Source: Myxococcus stipitatus (lineage in GTDB: Bacteria; Myxococcota; Myxococcia; Myxococcales; Myxococcaceae). Taken from it: a stretch of 64,000 nucleotides of DNA. The position numbers and the translations under genes were made by a program. The DNA is taken from contig NZ_CP147913.1 in the NCBI RefSeq assembly GCF_037414475.1, positions 4,588,001 to 4,652,000 of the forward strand, read 5' to 3'. Under the pieces are notes generated by a model. That model ran no database searches and was not told the origin of the DNA. It saw nothing but the letters and a program-made list of their open reading frames with translations. Positions 31,378 to 39,767 of this stretch are shown here, in pieces (the stretch's first letter is position 1; every line of letters begins with the position of its first letter).

Positions 31378-32769
31378 TTAGCGCGGGCCCAGGCGTTCGG
31401 GGTGGGTGTGGAGGTTGAACCGGCCGTTCCGGACGAACGTGGCGAGCGTCACGCCAGAACGCAGGGCCAGGTCGATGGCCAGCGTGCTGGCCGCGGAAAC
31501 CCCCGCGATGACTGGGATTCTGGCCATGATGGCCTTCTGGACGATTTCGAAGCTGACACGTCCGCTCACCGCGAGGATTGCGGGCTGACACGTCAGTCCG
31601 CCCTCTGACGCAAGGCCTGCGCGGAGGGCTCCGGAGAGCAGCAGGGCGCCCACCACCTTGTCGACGGCGTTGTGGCGGCCCACGTCCTCGTACGCGGCCA
31701 GCAGCTGCCCCTGGGCGTCGAGCGCCAGGGCGGCGTGGACCCCCCCGGTCCGAGCGAAGTTCCGCTGCACCTCGCGCAGGCGCTCCGTGGCGCGCGCCAC
31801 GGCGGCGGGGGGCAGCAGTGGACCCGGTGGAAGTGGCGCGCAGCCGGCCAGCAGGTCCTCCACGGTTCGCCGCCCACACACTCCGCATGCGGACGTGGTG
31901 AGGCTGCCCCGGCGAGTGGCTCGCTCGGAGTCGGGGTCAATAACGACACCTGGGGCGGGCGTGACTTCGAGGGTGTTTCCCCAGCCATCCTCTCCGGGAC
32001 GGCCACAGTGGCTCACGGTGGCGAGGTCATTCACACCCCGGATGAGACCCTCCGCGAGGAGGAATCCGACGGCCAGTTCGCGGTCGTACCCAGGGGTCCT
32101 CATGGTCGTGGCGAGTGTCTCGCCGTTGACGCGAATCTCGAGCGGTTCCTCGACGGCGATGGAGTCGTCCTCCGGGGCGAGGAGGGTGTCGCCATTCCAG
32201 CGTTGGACCGGACGCGAGGCGATGCCTCGTGCGTCGGCGGGGGGCAGCGGAGCGCGGCGAGGAGGGCGCAGCTGTTCGAGGAGCACGTCCGCGATGGCGC
32301 CGACTTCGAGGGGCGACAGGACTTTGGGGGCGTGCGCGGGCGCGGAGGGCGAGTCGGTGACGAGGGCGAAGACGCCGGGGCGGGACAGCGCGAGCGGTGG
32401 GCCCAGGCCTTCGCGCCACACCTCCAGCTTGGGGAGCGGGCCGTCCTTCCAGCCTTCCACGAGCGCGAGGTCCAGCGAGCCGGCGAGGCGGGAGAGGAGC
32501 TCGGGGAGGGCCTCTGCCGGGGGGGTGCCGGTGGTGAGCTGGACACCGGAGGGGGTGGCGAAGCCGGTGAGGGAGGCGCCCGTGGCCTGGAAGCGGGCGG
32601 TGTCGCTGCCGGAGCGGTGGAGCGGGTGGTCGTCGGAGGAGTGCTTCACGGCGGCGACGCGCAGGCCTCGGGCGGCGAGCTCGGGAAGCAGGCGCTCCAC
32701 GAGCGTGGTCTTCCCCGCGCCGGACCAGCCGATGATGCTGATGGCGGGCACCCGGCCCATGAGGCTCAT
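31378..32769 (-). CDS. MobB-FdhD fusion protein
   Basis: A 463-residue fusion. The N-terminal 165 residues are MobB, the GTP-binding molybdopterin-guanine-dinucleotide adaptor: ISIIGWSGAGKTTLVERLLP (Walker A), VAAVKHSSDDH, DTARFQATGAS and LALVEGWKDGPLPKLEV. From about residue 195 follows FdhD, the sulfurtransferase that sulfurates the Mo cofactor of formate dehydrogenases: MRTPGYDRELAVGFLLAEGLI, TTSACGVCGRR (CxxC sulfur-transfer site), YEDVGRHNAVDKVVG and VSGRVSFEIVQKAIMA. The linker is Pro/Arg-rich. The frame is continuous, with no internal stop. The start overlaps the moeA stop (ATGA). Fusing guanylation adaptor and sulfuration couples two late steps of cofactor maturation. Confidence 0.9.
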   Translation of the reverse strand: MSLMGRVPAISIIGWSGAGKTTLVERLLPELAARGLRVAAVKHSSDDHPLHRSGSDTARFQATGASLTGFATPSGVQLTTGTPPAEALPELLSRLAGSLDLALVEGWKDGPLPKLEVWREGLGPPLALSRPGVFALVTDSPSAPAHAPKVLSPLEVGAIADVLLEQLRPPRRAPLPPADARGIASRPVQRWNGDTLLAPEDDSIAVEEPLEIRVNGETLATTMRTPGYDRELAVGFLLAEGLIRGVNDLATVSHCGRPGEDGWGNTLEVTPAPGVVIDPDSERATRRGSLTTSACGVCGRRTVEDLLAGCAPLPPGPLLPPAAVARATERLREVQRNFARTGGVHAALALDAQGQLLAAYEDVGRHNAVDKVVGALLLSGALRAGLASEGGLTCQPAILAVSGRVSFEIVQKAIMARIPVIAGVSAASTLAIDLALRSGVTLATFVRNGRFNLHTHPERLGPR

Positions 32770-34031
32770 GATTCGAGGCCCTCGGGTGTGGCCTCCACCG
32801 CGTGGTAGCGGGGCCGGTCGAACAGCTCCATCTCGACGAGCTCGCCCTCGCTGAAGTCCGCGCGACCCGGTGGGAGGATGACCCAGCCCTCCGCGTGGAC
32901 GTTCTGGAGCAGCTGCCCCGCGCCTTGAGGGCGCAGCACGGCGCGAGGTCCGGAGGCGTCGCCGTGCTCGAGCATCGCGGTGATGAGGTACGCGAGCCCG
33001 GCTTGTTTGTGCCGCGGCTCGGACAGCCGCGCGTGGACGCGGCGCCGGGTCTCGATGACGCCCTGGTGCTTGAGCAGCACCGGGCGCGCGAGCTGGTCGA
33101 ACGCGACGGTGGCCGCCCCCGGGTTGCCGGGCAACACGACGACGGTGGTGGGGCCCAGCCGCGCCACGGCCACGGGCTTGCCCGGCTTGAGGGCCACGCC
33201 ATCCACGACGAAACACGCGCCCAGGGACGCGAGCACCCGCTTGACGTGGTCCTTGTCGCCCACCGACGCGCCTCCCGTGGTGATGAGCACCTCCACGTCG
33301 GATGCGAGGCGGGTGATGGCCTCGCGCAGGGTGTCCTCGTCGTCGCGGGCGCGAGCCAGGTGACACACGTCGGCGCCCGCTTCGCGCGCGAGCGCCGCGA
33401 CCAATACCAGATTGCTTTCGTAAACCTGATGCGGAAGCGCGGGCTCGCCGGGACGCACGAGTTCGTCGCCGGTGGCCAGCACCGCGACACGTGGCGCGGG
33501 CCGCACGCACACCTGCGTCGCGCCCTGGGACGCGAGCACCCCCAGCACCGTGGCGCTCACGCGTTGGCCCGAGGCGACCAGGGAGGTCCCCGAGAGGACT
33601 TCCTCCCCCTCGCGGCGGATGTCATGGCCCGGTGGCACCGGGATGAAGATGTCCACGGCCAGGCCATCGGGCGTGGCGCGTGCGGCCTCCTGTCTCACCA
33701 CGGCATCGGCCCCGCGAGGGATGGGCGCACCGGTGAAGATGCGCGCCGCGTCGCCGGGCTGGAGTGCTCGGGTGGGCAGGGCTCCGGCGTAGACGGTCTC
33801 GATGACCCGCAGCCGCGCGGGTCGGTCCCGGTTCGCGCCGCGTGTCTCCTCCGCGCGCACGGCCCAGCCATCCATCGCGGAGTTGTCGCAGCCGGGCAGG
33901 GTGCGCGAGGCGCGGACCTCCTCGGCCAGGAAGCGGCCCAGGGCGTCGAGCAGGGGCACCCTCTCGGACGCGGCCGGAGTCATGGCTTCCAGCGCGGCCC
34001 GCCGGGCGGCGGAAAGGGACATGAGAGGCAT
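32766..34031 (-). CDS. moeA: molybdopterin molybdenumtransferase MoeA
   Basis: A 421-residue MoeA. Domain order is complete: N-terminal VPLLDALGRFLAEEV, LPGCDNSAMDGWAVRAEE, ARIFTGAPIPRGADAVVRQE (cofactor domain), PGHDIRREGEEV, RVAVLATGDELVRPGEP, then the MPT-binding fold VLITTGGASVGDKDHVKRVL and KPGKPVAVARLGPTTVVVLPGNPGAATVAFDQL, and the C-terminal domain. It inserts molybdate into adenylyl-molybdopterin. Two start codons nine bases apart (34031 and 34022) are equally possible. It is the first gene of the minus-strand pair with mobB-fdhD, divergent from mobA. Confidence 0.92.
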   Translation of the reverse strand: MPLMSLSAARRAALEAMTPAASERVPLLDALGRFLAEEVRASRTLPGCDNSAMDGWAVRAEETRGANRDRPARLRVIETVYAGALPTRALQPGDAARIFTGAPIPRGADAVVRQEAARATPDGLAVDIFIPVPPGHDIRREGEEVLSGTSLVASGQRVSATVLGVLASQGATQVCVRPAPRVAVLATGDELVRPGEPALPHQVYESNLVLVAALAREAGADVCHLARARDDEDTLREAITRLASDVEVLITTGGASVGDKDHVKRVLASLGACFVVDGVALKPGKPVAVARLGPTTVVVLPGNPGAATVAFDQLARPVLLKHQGVIETRRRVHARLSEPRHKQAGLAYLITAMLEHGDASGPRAVLRPQGAGQLLQNVHAEGWVILPPGRADFSEGELVEMELFDRPRYHAVEATPEGLES

Positions 34032-34198
34032 CGGCGCGCGCAGCCTACGCCGCGGGCCCTGGCCATTGTCCACACGGCCGCGCGCCGCTCGTCCGCTGGC
34101 TGTCCAACCATGGACTCGGCGCGTCAGCGCGGTGAAGTGCCTGGCGGTGGGCTCACTCGGCGGTGCGGGTATGGCATTCTCGGAGTGAGACGCGCGCC

Positions 34199-34828
34199 AT
34201 GGAACCCAGCGGTGACAGCCTCGATGTGACATACCCAGACGTGACATTCGCCATCATCGCGGGAGGGCGGGGCCGGCGTCTGTCCGGAGTGCCCAAGGGC
34301 CTCCTGGAGGTCGAGGGCCGTACGGTGCTCGCGCGGCAGCTCACGCTGGCGCCACGCTTTGGCGCGGTGGTGCTGGTGGCCAATACACCGGAGCCCTATG
34401 CGCCGTATGGGCTGCGGACCGTGGCGGACGCGGTGCCGGACAAGGGGGCGCCGGGCGGTGTGCAGGCGGCGTTGGCCGCGTCGGACACGCCCTGGGTGGT
34501 CACGGTGGCGTGTGACATGCCCTTCGTCTCGTGGGAGGCATTGCGCGTGTTGCTGGGCGCGCGCGGAGACGACGTGGACGCGGTCTGCTTCGAGTCCTCG
34601 GGACGCGTGGAGCCCCTGCTGGCCGTGTATCGCTCCAGCCTGGCGCAGGTCTGGCTCGCCACGTTGTCGGAGGACCCGTCGCTGCGGCAGTTGTTGTCTC
34701 GCTTCCGGGCCCGCGTGCTGCCCGAGTCCGCGCTGCGCGCCGTGGACCCTTCGCTGCGCTCCCTGGTGAATGTGAACACGCCGGAGGACCTGTCGGCGCA
34801 TGGGGTTGAGCTGCCTCGCGGGCGGTGA
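34199..34828 (+). CDS. mobA: molybdenum cofactor guanylyltransferase MobA
   Basis: A 209-residue nucleotidyltransferase of the MobA type. FAIIAGGRGRRLSGVPKGLLEVEG is the family signature with the GTP-binding glycines and Lys. VANTPEPYAPYGLRTVADAVPDKGAPGGVQAAL and TVACDMPFVSWEAL carry the Asp metal site, and DVNTPEDL at the end (here NVNTPEDL) is typical. It links GMP to molybdopterin to form MGD. ATG 34199 is used; a start at 34163 would add 12 residues without motif support. It lies divergent from moeA across 167 bases, so the three genes form a cofactor cluster with a shared promoter region. Confidence 0.9.
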   Translation: MEPSGDSLDVTYPDVTFAIIAGGRGRRLSGVPKGLLEVEGRTVLARQLTLAPRFGAVVLVANTPEPYAPYGLRTVADAVPDKGAPGGVQAALAASDTPWVVTVACDMPFVSWEALRVLLGARGDDVDAVCFESSGRVEPLLAVYRSSLAQVWLATLSEDPSLRQLLSRFRARVLPESALRAVDPSLRSLVNVNTPEDLSAHGVELPRGR

Positions 34829-34903
34829 CTCGGCGAGACAGACACGGCGGACACGCTCGGTCGCGAGGCTTGAGGAGGGGCTGGCTCGGTGGGAAGTGTC
34901 CCC

Positions 34904-35308
34904 TCATTCCACCACCGTCCAGGTGAGGGTGATGAAGTCCGCCATGGCGCCCTTCTGGAGCGAGAAGTCGTCCCAGAGGACCTCCTGTTGTCCCTTCTCG
35001 AAGACGCGCGAGACGCGCTGGAGGAACCGCGCTCCACCGCCCATCGGGTCGGCCACGGAGAACACCACGCGCACCCAACCCCGGGCGGCGGACGGCAGGA
35101 AGTCATCGGGCAGGGCCAGCACACTGTTGCCGGTGAAGATGTCCGAGTGGAGCTGCCGCCGCTCCTGCCCCTGCATCTTCCCGCTCACCAGCAGCCGCAT
35201 GGTCACCGTGTTGAGGGCCCCGTTGGGGCGCTCCATCACCAGCCTCACGCCCCTGCGGTCCGCACGCGCCAGCCGGATGGTGGATTCCAGCTTGTCATTG
35301 ACTGGCAT
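34904..35308 (-). CDS. conserved-looking protein of unknown function
   Basis: A 134-residue protein with no signal peptide or membrane segment. It reads as an all-beta domain: KLESTIRLARADRRGVRLVM, NTVTMRLLVSGKMQGQERRQL, GWVRVVFSVADPMGGG and a final ADFITLTWTVVE. Strong codon bias and a clean ATG support a real gene. I do not recognise the family. It converges with mobA; the 75 bases between them hold no obvious terminator. Confidence 0.65.
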   Translation of the reverse strand: MPVNDKLESTIRLARADRRGVRLVMERPNGALNTVTMRLLVSGKMQGQERRQLHSDIFTGNSVLALPDDFLPSAARGWVRVVFSVADPMGGGARFLQRVSRVFEKGQQEVLWDDFSLQKGAMADFITLTWTVVE

Positions 35309-35479
35309 GTTGTCCCTCTCGAGTCGAGAGCACGAGCCTTTCGGAACTCGCCCGGCTCATTCTAGGGGGGGGTGACACGGGAAGAAGGCCGGGCCGGAGG
35401 GGTGGCGGGCGGGAGGGTGCGTCAGCCTGACGCATGGACGCGGGAGGAGGAGGATGGGAGAGAGGAGTGGGAGCGAGCC

Positions 35480-35779
35480 ATGTTGAAGACCCCTCTTGGA
35501 CGATTTCGCGCGGTGGCCTTGCTGGAAGGCTTGTCGTTCGTCGTGTTGCTGTTCATCGCCATGCCGCTGAAGTACGCGGCGGACATGCCGATGGCGGTGC
35601 GTTTCACGGGCATGGCGCACGGACTGTTGTTCGTGCTGTATCTGTTCGCGCTGATGGAGGTGGCCATCGCGCTGCGCTGGTCCTTCTCCCGCGTGGCGGT
35701 GGCATTCGGCGCGTCGCTGGTGCCCTTCGGCAACTTCCTGCTCGACGCGAGGCTGCGCAAGGACGCCGGCGGCGCGTAG
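35480..35779 (+). CDS. DUF3817 integral membrane protein
   Basis: A 99-residue inner-membrane protein with three hydrophobic segments: FRAVALLEGLSFVVLLFIAMPLKY, FTGMAHGLLFVLYLFALMEVA and VAVAFGASLVPFGNFLLD. The pattern LEGxSFxxLLxxxMPLKY, GMAHGLLFVLY and SLVPFGxFxxD is diagnostic of DUF3817, a small family of unknown function found in many bacteria and sometimes annotated as YdzA-like. A shorter ATG than the longest possible frame is chosen because it removes an implausible Gly-rich extension. No coupled gene is present. Confidence 0.85.
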   Translation: MLKTPLGRFRAVALLEGLSFVVLLFIAMPLKYAADMPMAVRFTGMAHGLLFVLYLFALMEVAIALRWSFSRVAVAFGASLVPFGNFLLDARLRKDAGGA

Positions 35780-35926
35780 CGCACGCCCGGTTCACCCGAC
35801 GTATCGCAGCGGGGCTCCACGCTGGAACGGGGTGTGCCTGGGCGTCGCGGGTGCTCAAGGAGTTCGCGCGTGACACCAACCTGTGCGAGCATTCCGGCGC
35901 GATTTTTTCACGGCGGAGGTCGGCTC

Positions 35927-36541
35927 ATGGAACGCGGAACGTGGAACACGCCGGAAGCAGTGCAGCGCGAGCTGGATTCGCGCCTGGCGCTGGTGCAGTC
36001 CACCGAGCACATTCGCGGCATGCACTTCGCCGCGGTGCTCGACACCGTGCGGTTCCTCGGCGGTGAGCAGGCGGTGAAACACATCATGGACGCGGGCGAC
36101 TATCCCGCGGACCTGGACCCCACCGAGCTGTACCCCGTCCCGCCCTTCCTGCGTCTGTTCTTCGCCGCCACGCACCTGCTCACGCCGCAGCTCGGCGGCG
36201 CCGAGGAGGCCATGCGCCAGATTGGCGTCCAGGGCACGCTCGCCTTCGTGCGCTCCATGTTCGGCACCGAGGTTCGTCAGCAGGTGGGCGGAGACCCCAA
36301 GCTCCTGGTGAACATGCTCCCGGAGGCCTACCGCATGGCCATCGACTTCGGAGAGCTCCAGGTGGAGTGGACCGGCTCACGCGCGGGGCTCATCCACATG
36401 CGCCGCATCTTCACGCCCGTCGCCTACAACGAAGGCATGCTCGAAGGGGCCCTCCAGGCCGTGGGTGCCCAGGACATCCGGGTGCAGGGACGCCAGACGT
36501 CGCTGCTCGACAGCGAATACACCCTCTCCTGGGACGACTGA
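35927..36541 (+). CDS. DUF2378 (TIGR02265) myxobacterial family protein
   Basis: A 204-residue protein of a family nearly confined to myxobacteria and present in many copies per genome. Family features: STEHIRGMHFAAVLDTVRFLGGEQAV near the N-terminus, YPVPPFLRLFFAATHLL, RQIGVQGTLAFVRSMFGTEV, MLPEAYRMAIDFGELQVEW and the closing EGALQAVGAQDIRVQGRQTSLLDSEYTLSW. Function is unknown; some relatives resemble heme- or ligand-binding domains in fold predictions, which I cannot test. ATG 35927 follows a GGAGG site at good spacing. Confidence 0.85.
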   Translation: MERGTWNTPEAVQRELDSRLALVQSTEHIRGMHFAAVLDTVRFLGGEQAVKHIMDAGDYPADLDPTELYPVPPFLRLFFAATHLLTPQLGGAEEAMRQIGVQGTLAFVRSMFGTEVRQQVGGDPKLLVNMLPEAYRMAIDFGELQVEWTGSRAGLIHMRRIFTPVAYNEGMLEGALQAVGAQDIRVQGRQTSLLDSEYTLSWDD

Positions 36542-36566
36542 CCGGGCCCATCCGCTGTGCGTTTCC

Positions 36567-36621
36567 GGGACGGCCTTGTCCCGCCTTCGTCAGGCGAAGG
36601 CGGGGCTCCCGGTGGAGCCCC
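36567..36621 (+). terminator. overlapping hairpins after the DUF2378 gene
   Basis: Three stems stand in a row: GGGAC...GTCCC (36567-36582), CCCGCCTTCG with CGAAGGCGGG (36580-36604, loop TCAGG, 10 perfect pairs) and GGGGCTCC with GGAGCCCC (36602-36621, loop CGGT). Neighbouring stems share bases, so they compete. No U-tract follows. They probably act together as a terminator for the gene ending at 36541. Confidence 0.5.
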
Positions 36622-37071
36622 ATGACAAGTGATTGGATTCCCGTGGCCGCCACCCTGGCGTGCTGCTTGCTATCCGAGGTCCACGTACCGTGCGCTTCTC
36701 CCACGCGGGCAGGGCCGCGAGGAACACGGGACCTCGTGAATGGGAGGGCCGGCCGGGGCCTCTGACTCCTCCACCCGGCCGACCTTCCCTTCCGTGAGCG
36801 CCCACATCCGCCTCCAGGACCCGCTGTGTCTCATGCCATGTCTCACGTGGCGCCGGGAGCGAGGGAACTCCGCGAGAGGACAGCCTTTTTCGGCGCGCTC
36901 TGCTGGGAGGTCCAATCAAGTCGTGATGTTTCGCGTGGATTCTCAAGTTGTGCTGATGCGGTACATGACGCACGCAGGACGAAAAAAGGATGCGCGCCAG
37001 CGTTCCTTGACTAGAAGAGTCCGCCGAAAGCCCGGGAATGACCACGGGCCATTGCAACGGAGGGACGCTTC
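36622..37071. other. intergenic region with no supportable gene
   Basis: About 450 bases. Codon bias is lost in all frames. It turns A/T-richer towards the right end (around 36915-36990), which suits a promoter for the outer-membrane protein gene at 37072. A TTGACT at about 37007 could be a -35 box, but I see no convincing -10 at the right distance. Confidence 0.4.
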
Positions 37072-37641
37072 ATGAAGACACATCAGTGGATGGCCGTGGC
37101 GGCTGGGGTGATGGTCGCGACGAGCGCGAGCGCGCAGTCGGAGGGTGGCGGTGGCGGTGGCGGTGGCGGGAGCTTCGGCAACGCCGGGCAGATTGTCGTC
37201 AGCTCGGACGCGTCGGGCAGCCTGGGTTACACCACCGAAGGCCCCGGCATTGGGTATCTCACCATCGAGCCGAGCGTCGACTACTTCCTGAAGGAGAACC
37301 TCTCCATCGGTAGCAGCATCCGGCTGCGGGTGCTGTTCGGCGAGGGCGACACGGTGGCGGCCTTCGGCATCAGCGCGCGCGTGGGCTACAACATCGCCCT
37401 CACCGACAAGATCTCCGTGTGGCCCAAGGGTGTCGTGACCCTGGACGTGGGTGACAACATCCTGGGGACGCAGGAGGGCACGCTCTTCGCCTCCACCGTC
37501 ATCCTGGAGGGCTACGCGCCCTTCCTGTACCACGTCACGCCGCACTTCTTCCTGGGCGCCGGTCCCCGGCTGGCCGTGGGTCTGGGCGACGACGTCGACG
37601 TCACGTTCGGCGTGGCCACCACCATCGGCGGCTACTTCTAG
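37072..37641 (+). CDS. outer-membrane beta-barrel protein
   Basis: A 189-residue exported protein. Signal peptide WMAVAAGVMVATSASAQ is cleaved after about residue 22, followed by a glycine run coded by a GGTGGC hexanucleotide repeat. The mature part is eight or so amphipathic strands typical of a small OmpA/OmpX-like barrel: GIGYLTIEPSVDYFLKENLS, SSIRLRVLFGEGDTVAAFG, ISARVGYNIALTDKISVWPK, HFFLGAGPRLAVGLGDDVDV, and a terminal aromatic FGVATTIGGYF as recognised by the BAM complex. The ligand or role is unknown. Start ATG follows GGAGGG at good spacing. Confidence 0.8.
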   Translation: MKTHQWMAVAAGVMVATSASAQSEGGGGGGGGGSFGNAGQIVVSSDASGSLGYTTEGPGIGYLTIEPSVDYFLKENLSIGSSIRLRVLFGEGDTVAAFGISARVGYNIALTDKISVWPKGVVTLDVGDNILGTQEGTLFASTVILEGYAPFLYHVTPHFFLGAGPRLAVGLGDDVDVTFGVATTIGGYF

Positions 37642-37707
37642 GCTTCATCGCTGCTCGCGCGCGGGTGGGTCATCCCTTTCCGCGCGCGGGTGGCGTCTGT
37701 CATTCAC

Positions 37708-38661
37708 TCAGGCCTCCCACGCGCGGCCTCGTGTGAGGTGGCGCAGCACGAACGCGAGGTTGGCGGGGCGTTCGGCCATGCGGCGCATGAGATAGGCATA
37801 CCAGTGGCGCCCGTAGGGCACGTAGACGCGCACCCGGTAACCCCGTTGCACCAACCGCCGTTGAAGGTCTTCCCGGATGCCGAGCAGCATCTGGAGTTCG
37901 AACGCCTCGCGCCCGAGTCCTCTGCGCGCCGCGTGCTCGAGCGTGGCCTCGAGCATCCGCTCATCGTGCGTGGCGATGCCGTGATACACGCCGCTGTCGA
38001 GCAGCACCCGCATGCAGCGCACGAAGCTTGCGTCCACGTCTCGCTTGTCTGGAAAGGCGATGTCCGGACGCTCCAGGTAGGCCCCCTTGCAGAGTCGGAT
38101 GCGCACCCGCTCGGCGCACAGCGCCCGGGCATCCGCCTCCGTGCGCCGCAGGCTGCTTTGAAGCACCGCGCCCACGTGTGATTCGCCGTATTCGGCGTGA
38201 AGCTTTCGCACCAGGTCCAGCGTCGCCTGGGTGACGGCGCCGTGCTCCATGTCCACGCGGACGAACGAGCCCCGCGCCGTCGCCTCCGCCACCACCTCGC
38301 GGGCGTTCTCCAGGGCCAGCGCCCTGTCCATGAGCAACCCGCATTGCGTCAGCTTGAGCGACACGTTGGCCTGCAAGCCCGCTTCGTCGATGCGTGCGAG
38401 CAGCCGCAGGTACTCTTGCACCTCCTCCCGCGTCTCCTCCGCGTCGCGCACCGTCTCGTTGAGGTGGTCGAACGAGGCCCACAGCCCCCGGGCGTTGAGC
38501 CGCTTCACGGCGGCCAGGGCCTCCTCCAGCGTCTCTCCGGCGACGAAGCGACGGGAGAGCCGGCGCAGGCTCCTCACGCGTGTGGCCTGGTCCTTCAGCC
38601 AGGACTGGCGCGAAAGGAACAACAGGGTGCTACGGGACCAGCGCGGGGTGGCGTCTCTCAT
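37708..38661 (-). CDS. proline dehydrogenase
   Basis: A 317-residue monofunctional proline dehydrogenase (PutB/FadM-like, usual length about 300). The FAD-dependent barrel shows NVSLKLTQCGLLMD, FVRVDMEHGAVTQATLDL, HVGAVLQSSLRRTEADA, IRLCKGAYLERPDIAFPDKRD and HGIATHDERMLE, with the C-terminal substrate helix FELQMLLGIREDLQRRLVQRGYRVRVYVPYG and YLMRRMAERPANLAF; the last contains the Arg-Arg pair that holds the proline carboxylate. It oxidises proline to pyrroline-5-carboxylate and gives electrons to quinone. No P5C dehydrogenase gene is adjacent. ATG 38661 is the family start; the upstream extension is unlikely. Confidence 0.9.
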   Translation of the reverse strand: MRDATPRWSRSTLLFLSRQSWLKDQATRVRSLRRLSRRFVAGETLEEALAAVKRLNARGLWASFDHLNETVRDAEETREEVQEYLRLLARIDEAGLQANVSLKLTQCGLLMDRALALENAREVVAEATARGSFVRVDMEHGAVTQATLDLVRKLHAEYGESHVGAVLQSSLRRTEADARALCAERVRIRLCKGAYLERPDIAFPDKRDVDASFVRCMRVLLDSGVYHGIATHDERMLEATLEHAARRGLGREAFELQMLLGIREDLQRRLVQRGYRVRVYVPYGRHWYAYLMRRMAERPANLAFVLRHLTRGRAWEA

Positions 38662-39069
38662 TCCTGGGACTCCCAGGCAAAAGCGGACTCCCTCAATCCT
38701 TGCCACCCCGCCGGGTCCACGCCACCCGGGCCTGTCCACACGCGGGTGGACGCCAGCACACCCGTGCGGGCCCCGTCCCATGCCCGCCGGCCCGGGCAGC
38801 CAGACGGGCCCCCGTCTCAGTCACCGGGGACTGGCCAAAACCACGCATCGTCCCCGGGGGGATGTGAGGCGCCCACCTTGGGAGGTTGCTTTGAGTAGGC
38901 AACGCTTCGTGTCCTCTCCCATGGGCAGTCCCACCTCGGATGCGGCAGCCTCCCGTCGTTGTTTCACCCCGCTGAACGACTGCTCACCCAACTGTTTGAG
39001 TTTTAATAATGTGCGAATGAAGCGCGGCTTTGGTTGTCTGCCTCCGGTACCGTGCGGATGGTTGAGGGC
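38662..39069. other. intergenic region with divergent promoters expected
   Basis: About 400 bases between divergent genes (proline dehydrogenase and the hemerythrin-like gene). No frame has coding bias. An A/T-rich patch (TTTGAGTTTTAATAATGTG near 38995-39014) just upstream of the hemerythrin-like gene is the best promoter candidate. Nothing else is recognised. Confidence 0.4.
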
Positions 39070-39519
39070 ATGGGAGGCCCTTTCGACATCCTGGTCGAGG
39101 AGCACCATGCGCTGGAGGCGCGCTTCGCGCGGCTTGTCTCCAGTGCCGAGCCAGAGCCTCTCAGCGCTCAACGGGAGCTGTTGGTGTTGTTGCGACAGCA
39201 CACGTGGTTGGAGGAGCGTTGTCTTCAGCCGTGGGTGGCCCGAGTCGAGGGTCGTCACCGGGCTCGCCGGCTGGCCGAGGAGTCACTGGCCATGCGTGAG
39301 CTCATGGATGAATTGGAGGAACAGACGCTGGGGAGTGCTGAATGGCAGGCCCGCTTCCTGGCGCTCGAGGACCTGTGGGTCGCACATTTCCAAGAAGAAG
39401 AGAGGGCATTGTTGCCCAGGCTCACCACGGTGTTGGACCCGCAGGAACAGCAGGTGTTGAGCCTGGAGCTGCTCCGGGCGCGCAATGCACTGCGCTCCCG
39501 CGGTCATGAAGGGCTTTGA
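39070..39519 (+). CDS. hemerythrin-like (HHE) domain protein
   Basis: A 149-residue helical protein of the hemerythrin/HHE type. Candidate iron ligands are in ILVEEHHALEARFARLV (His pair), LLRQHTWLEERCLQPW (His and Glu) and WVAHFQEEERALLPRL (HxxxE). The set is close to the H-HxxxE-HxxxE pattern of HHE domains, although not every ligand of a canonical di-iron hemerythrin can be matched. Such proteins sense or handle oxygen, NO or iron. ATG 39070 is chosen over ATG 39058 because GAGGG precedes it. Confidence 0.7.
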   Translation: MGGPFDILVEEHHALEARFARLVSSAEPEPLSAQRELLVLLRQHTWLEERCLQPWVARVEGRHRARRLAEESLAMRELMDELEEQTLGSAEWQARFLALEDLWVAHFQEEERALLPRLTTVLDPQEQQVLSLELLRARNALRSRGHEGL

Positions 39520-39678
39520 TTCGGGGCGCACGCCCCGGGGGGGTGACCGTTGCCGGGACGGCTGAGCGTCGTTCCCGCCTCACTGGAATGAGACCCGACC
39601 TGGGGCGGTGGGGGGTGATACGTCCGCCAGTCACACCTTTTACACATCTTTTATCGCTTCCTTTAGACAAATCCTAAA

Positions 39679-39707
39679 TTGACAGGTATGGGTATGGGCA
39701 GCATCAC
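39679..39707 (+). promoter_or_regulatory. candidate vegetative promoter for the 39768 gene
   Basis: A perfect TTGACA (39679-39684) stands in an unusually A/T-rich 60-base stretch (39640-39680). A 17-base spacer leads to CATCAC at 39702, which is a poor -10. The box and base composition are seen; its use is inferred. The gene start is 60 bases downstream. Confidence 0.4.
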
Positions 39708-39767
39708 AAATCAACTCCCCCATCTAGTCCTTCGACACCCAGACTAGCCAAGACGAGGATTGAACGA

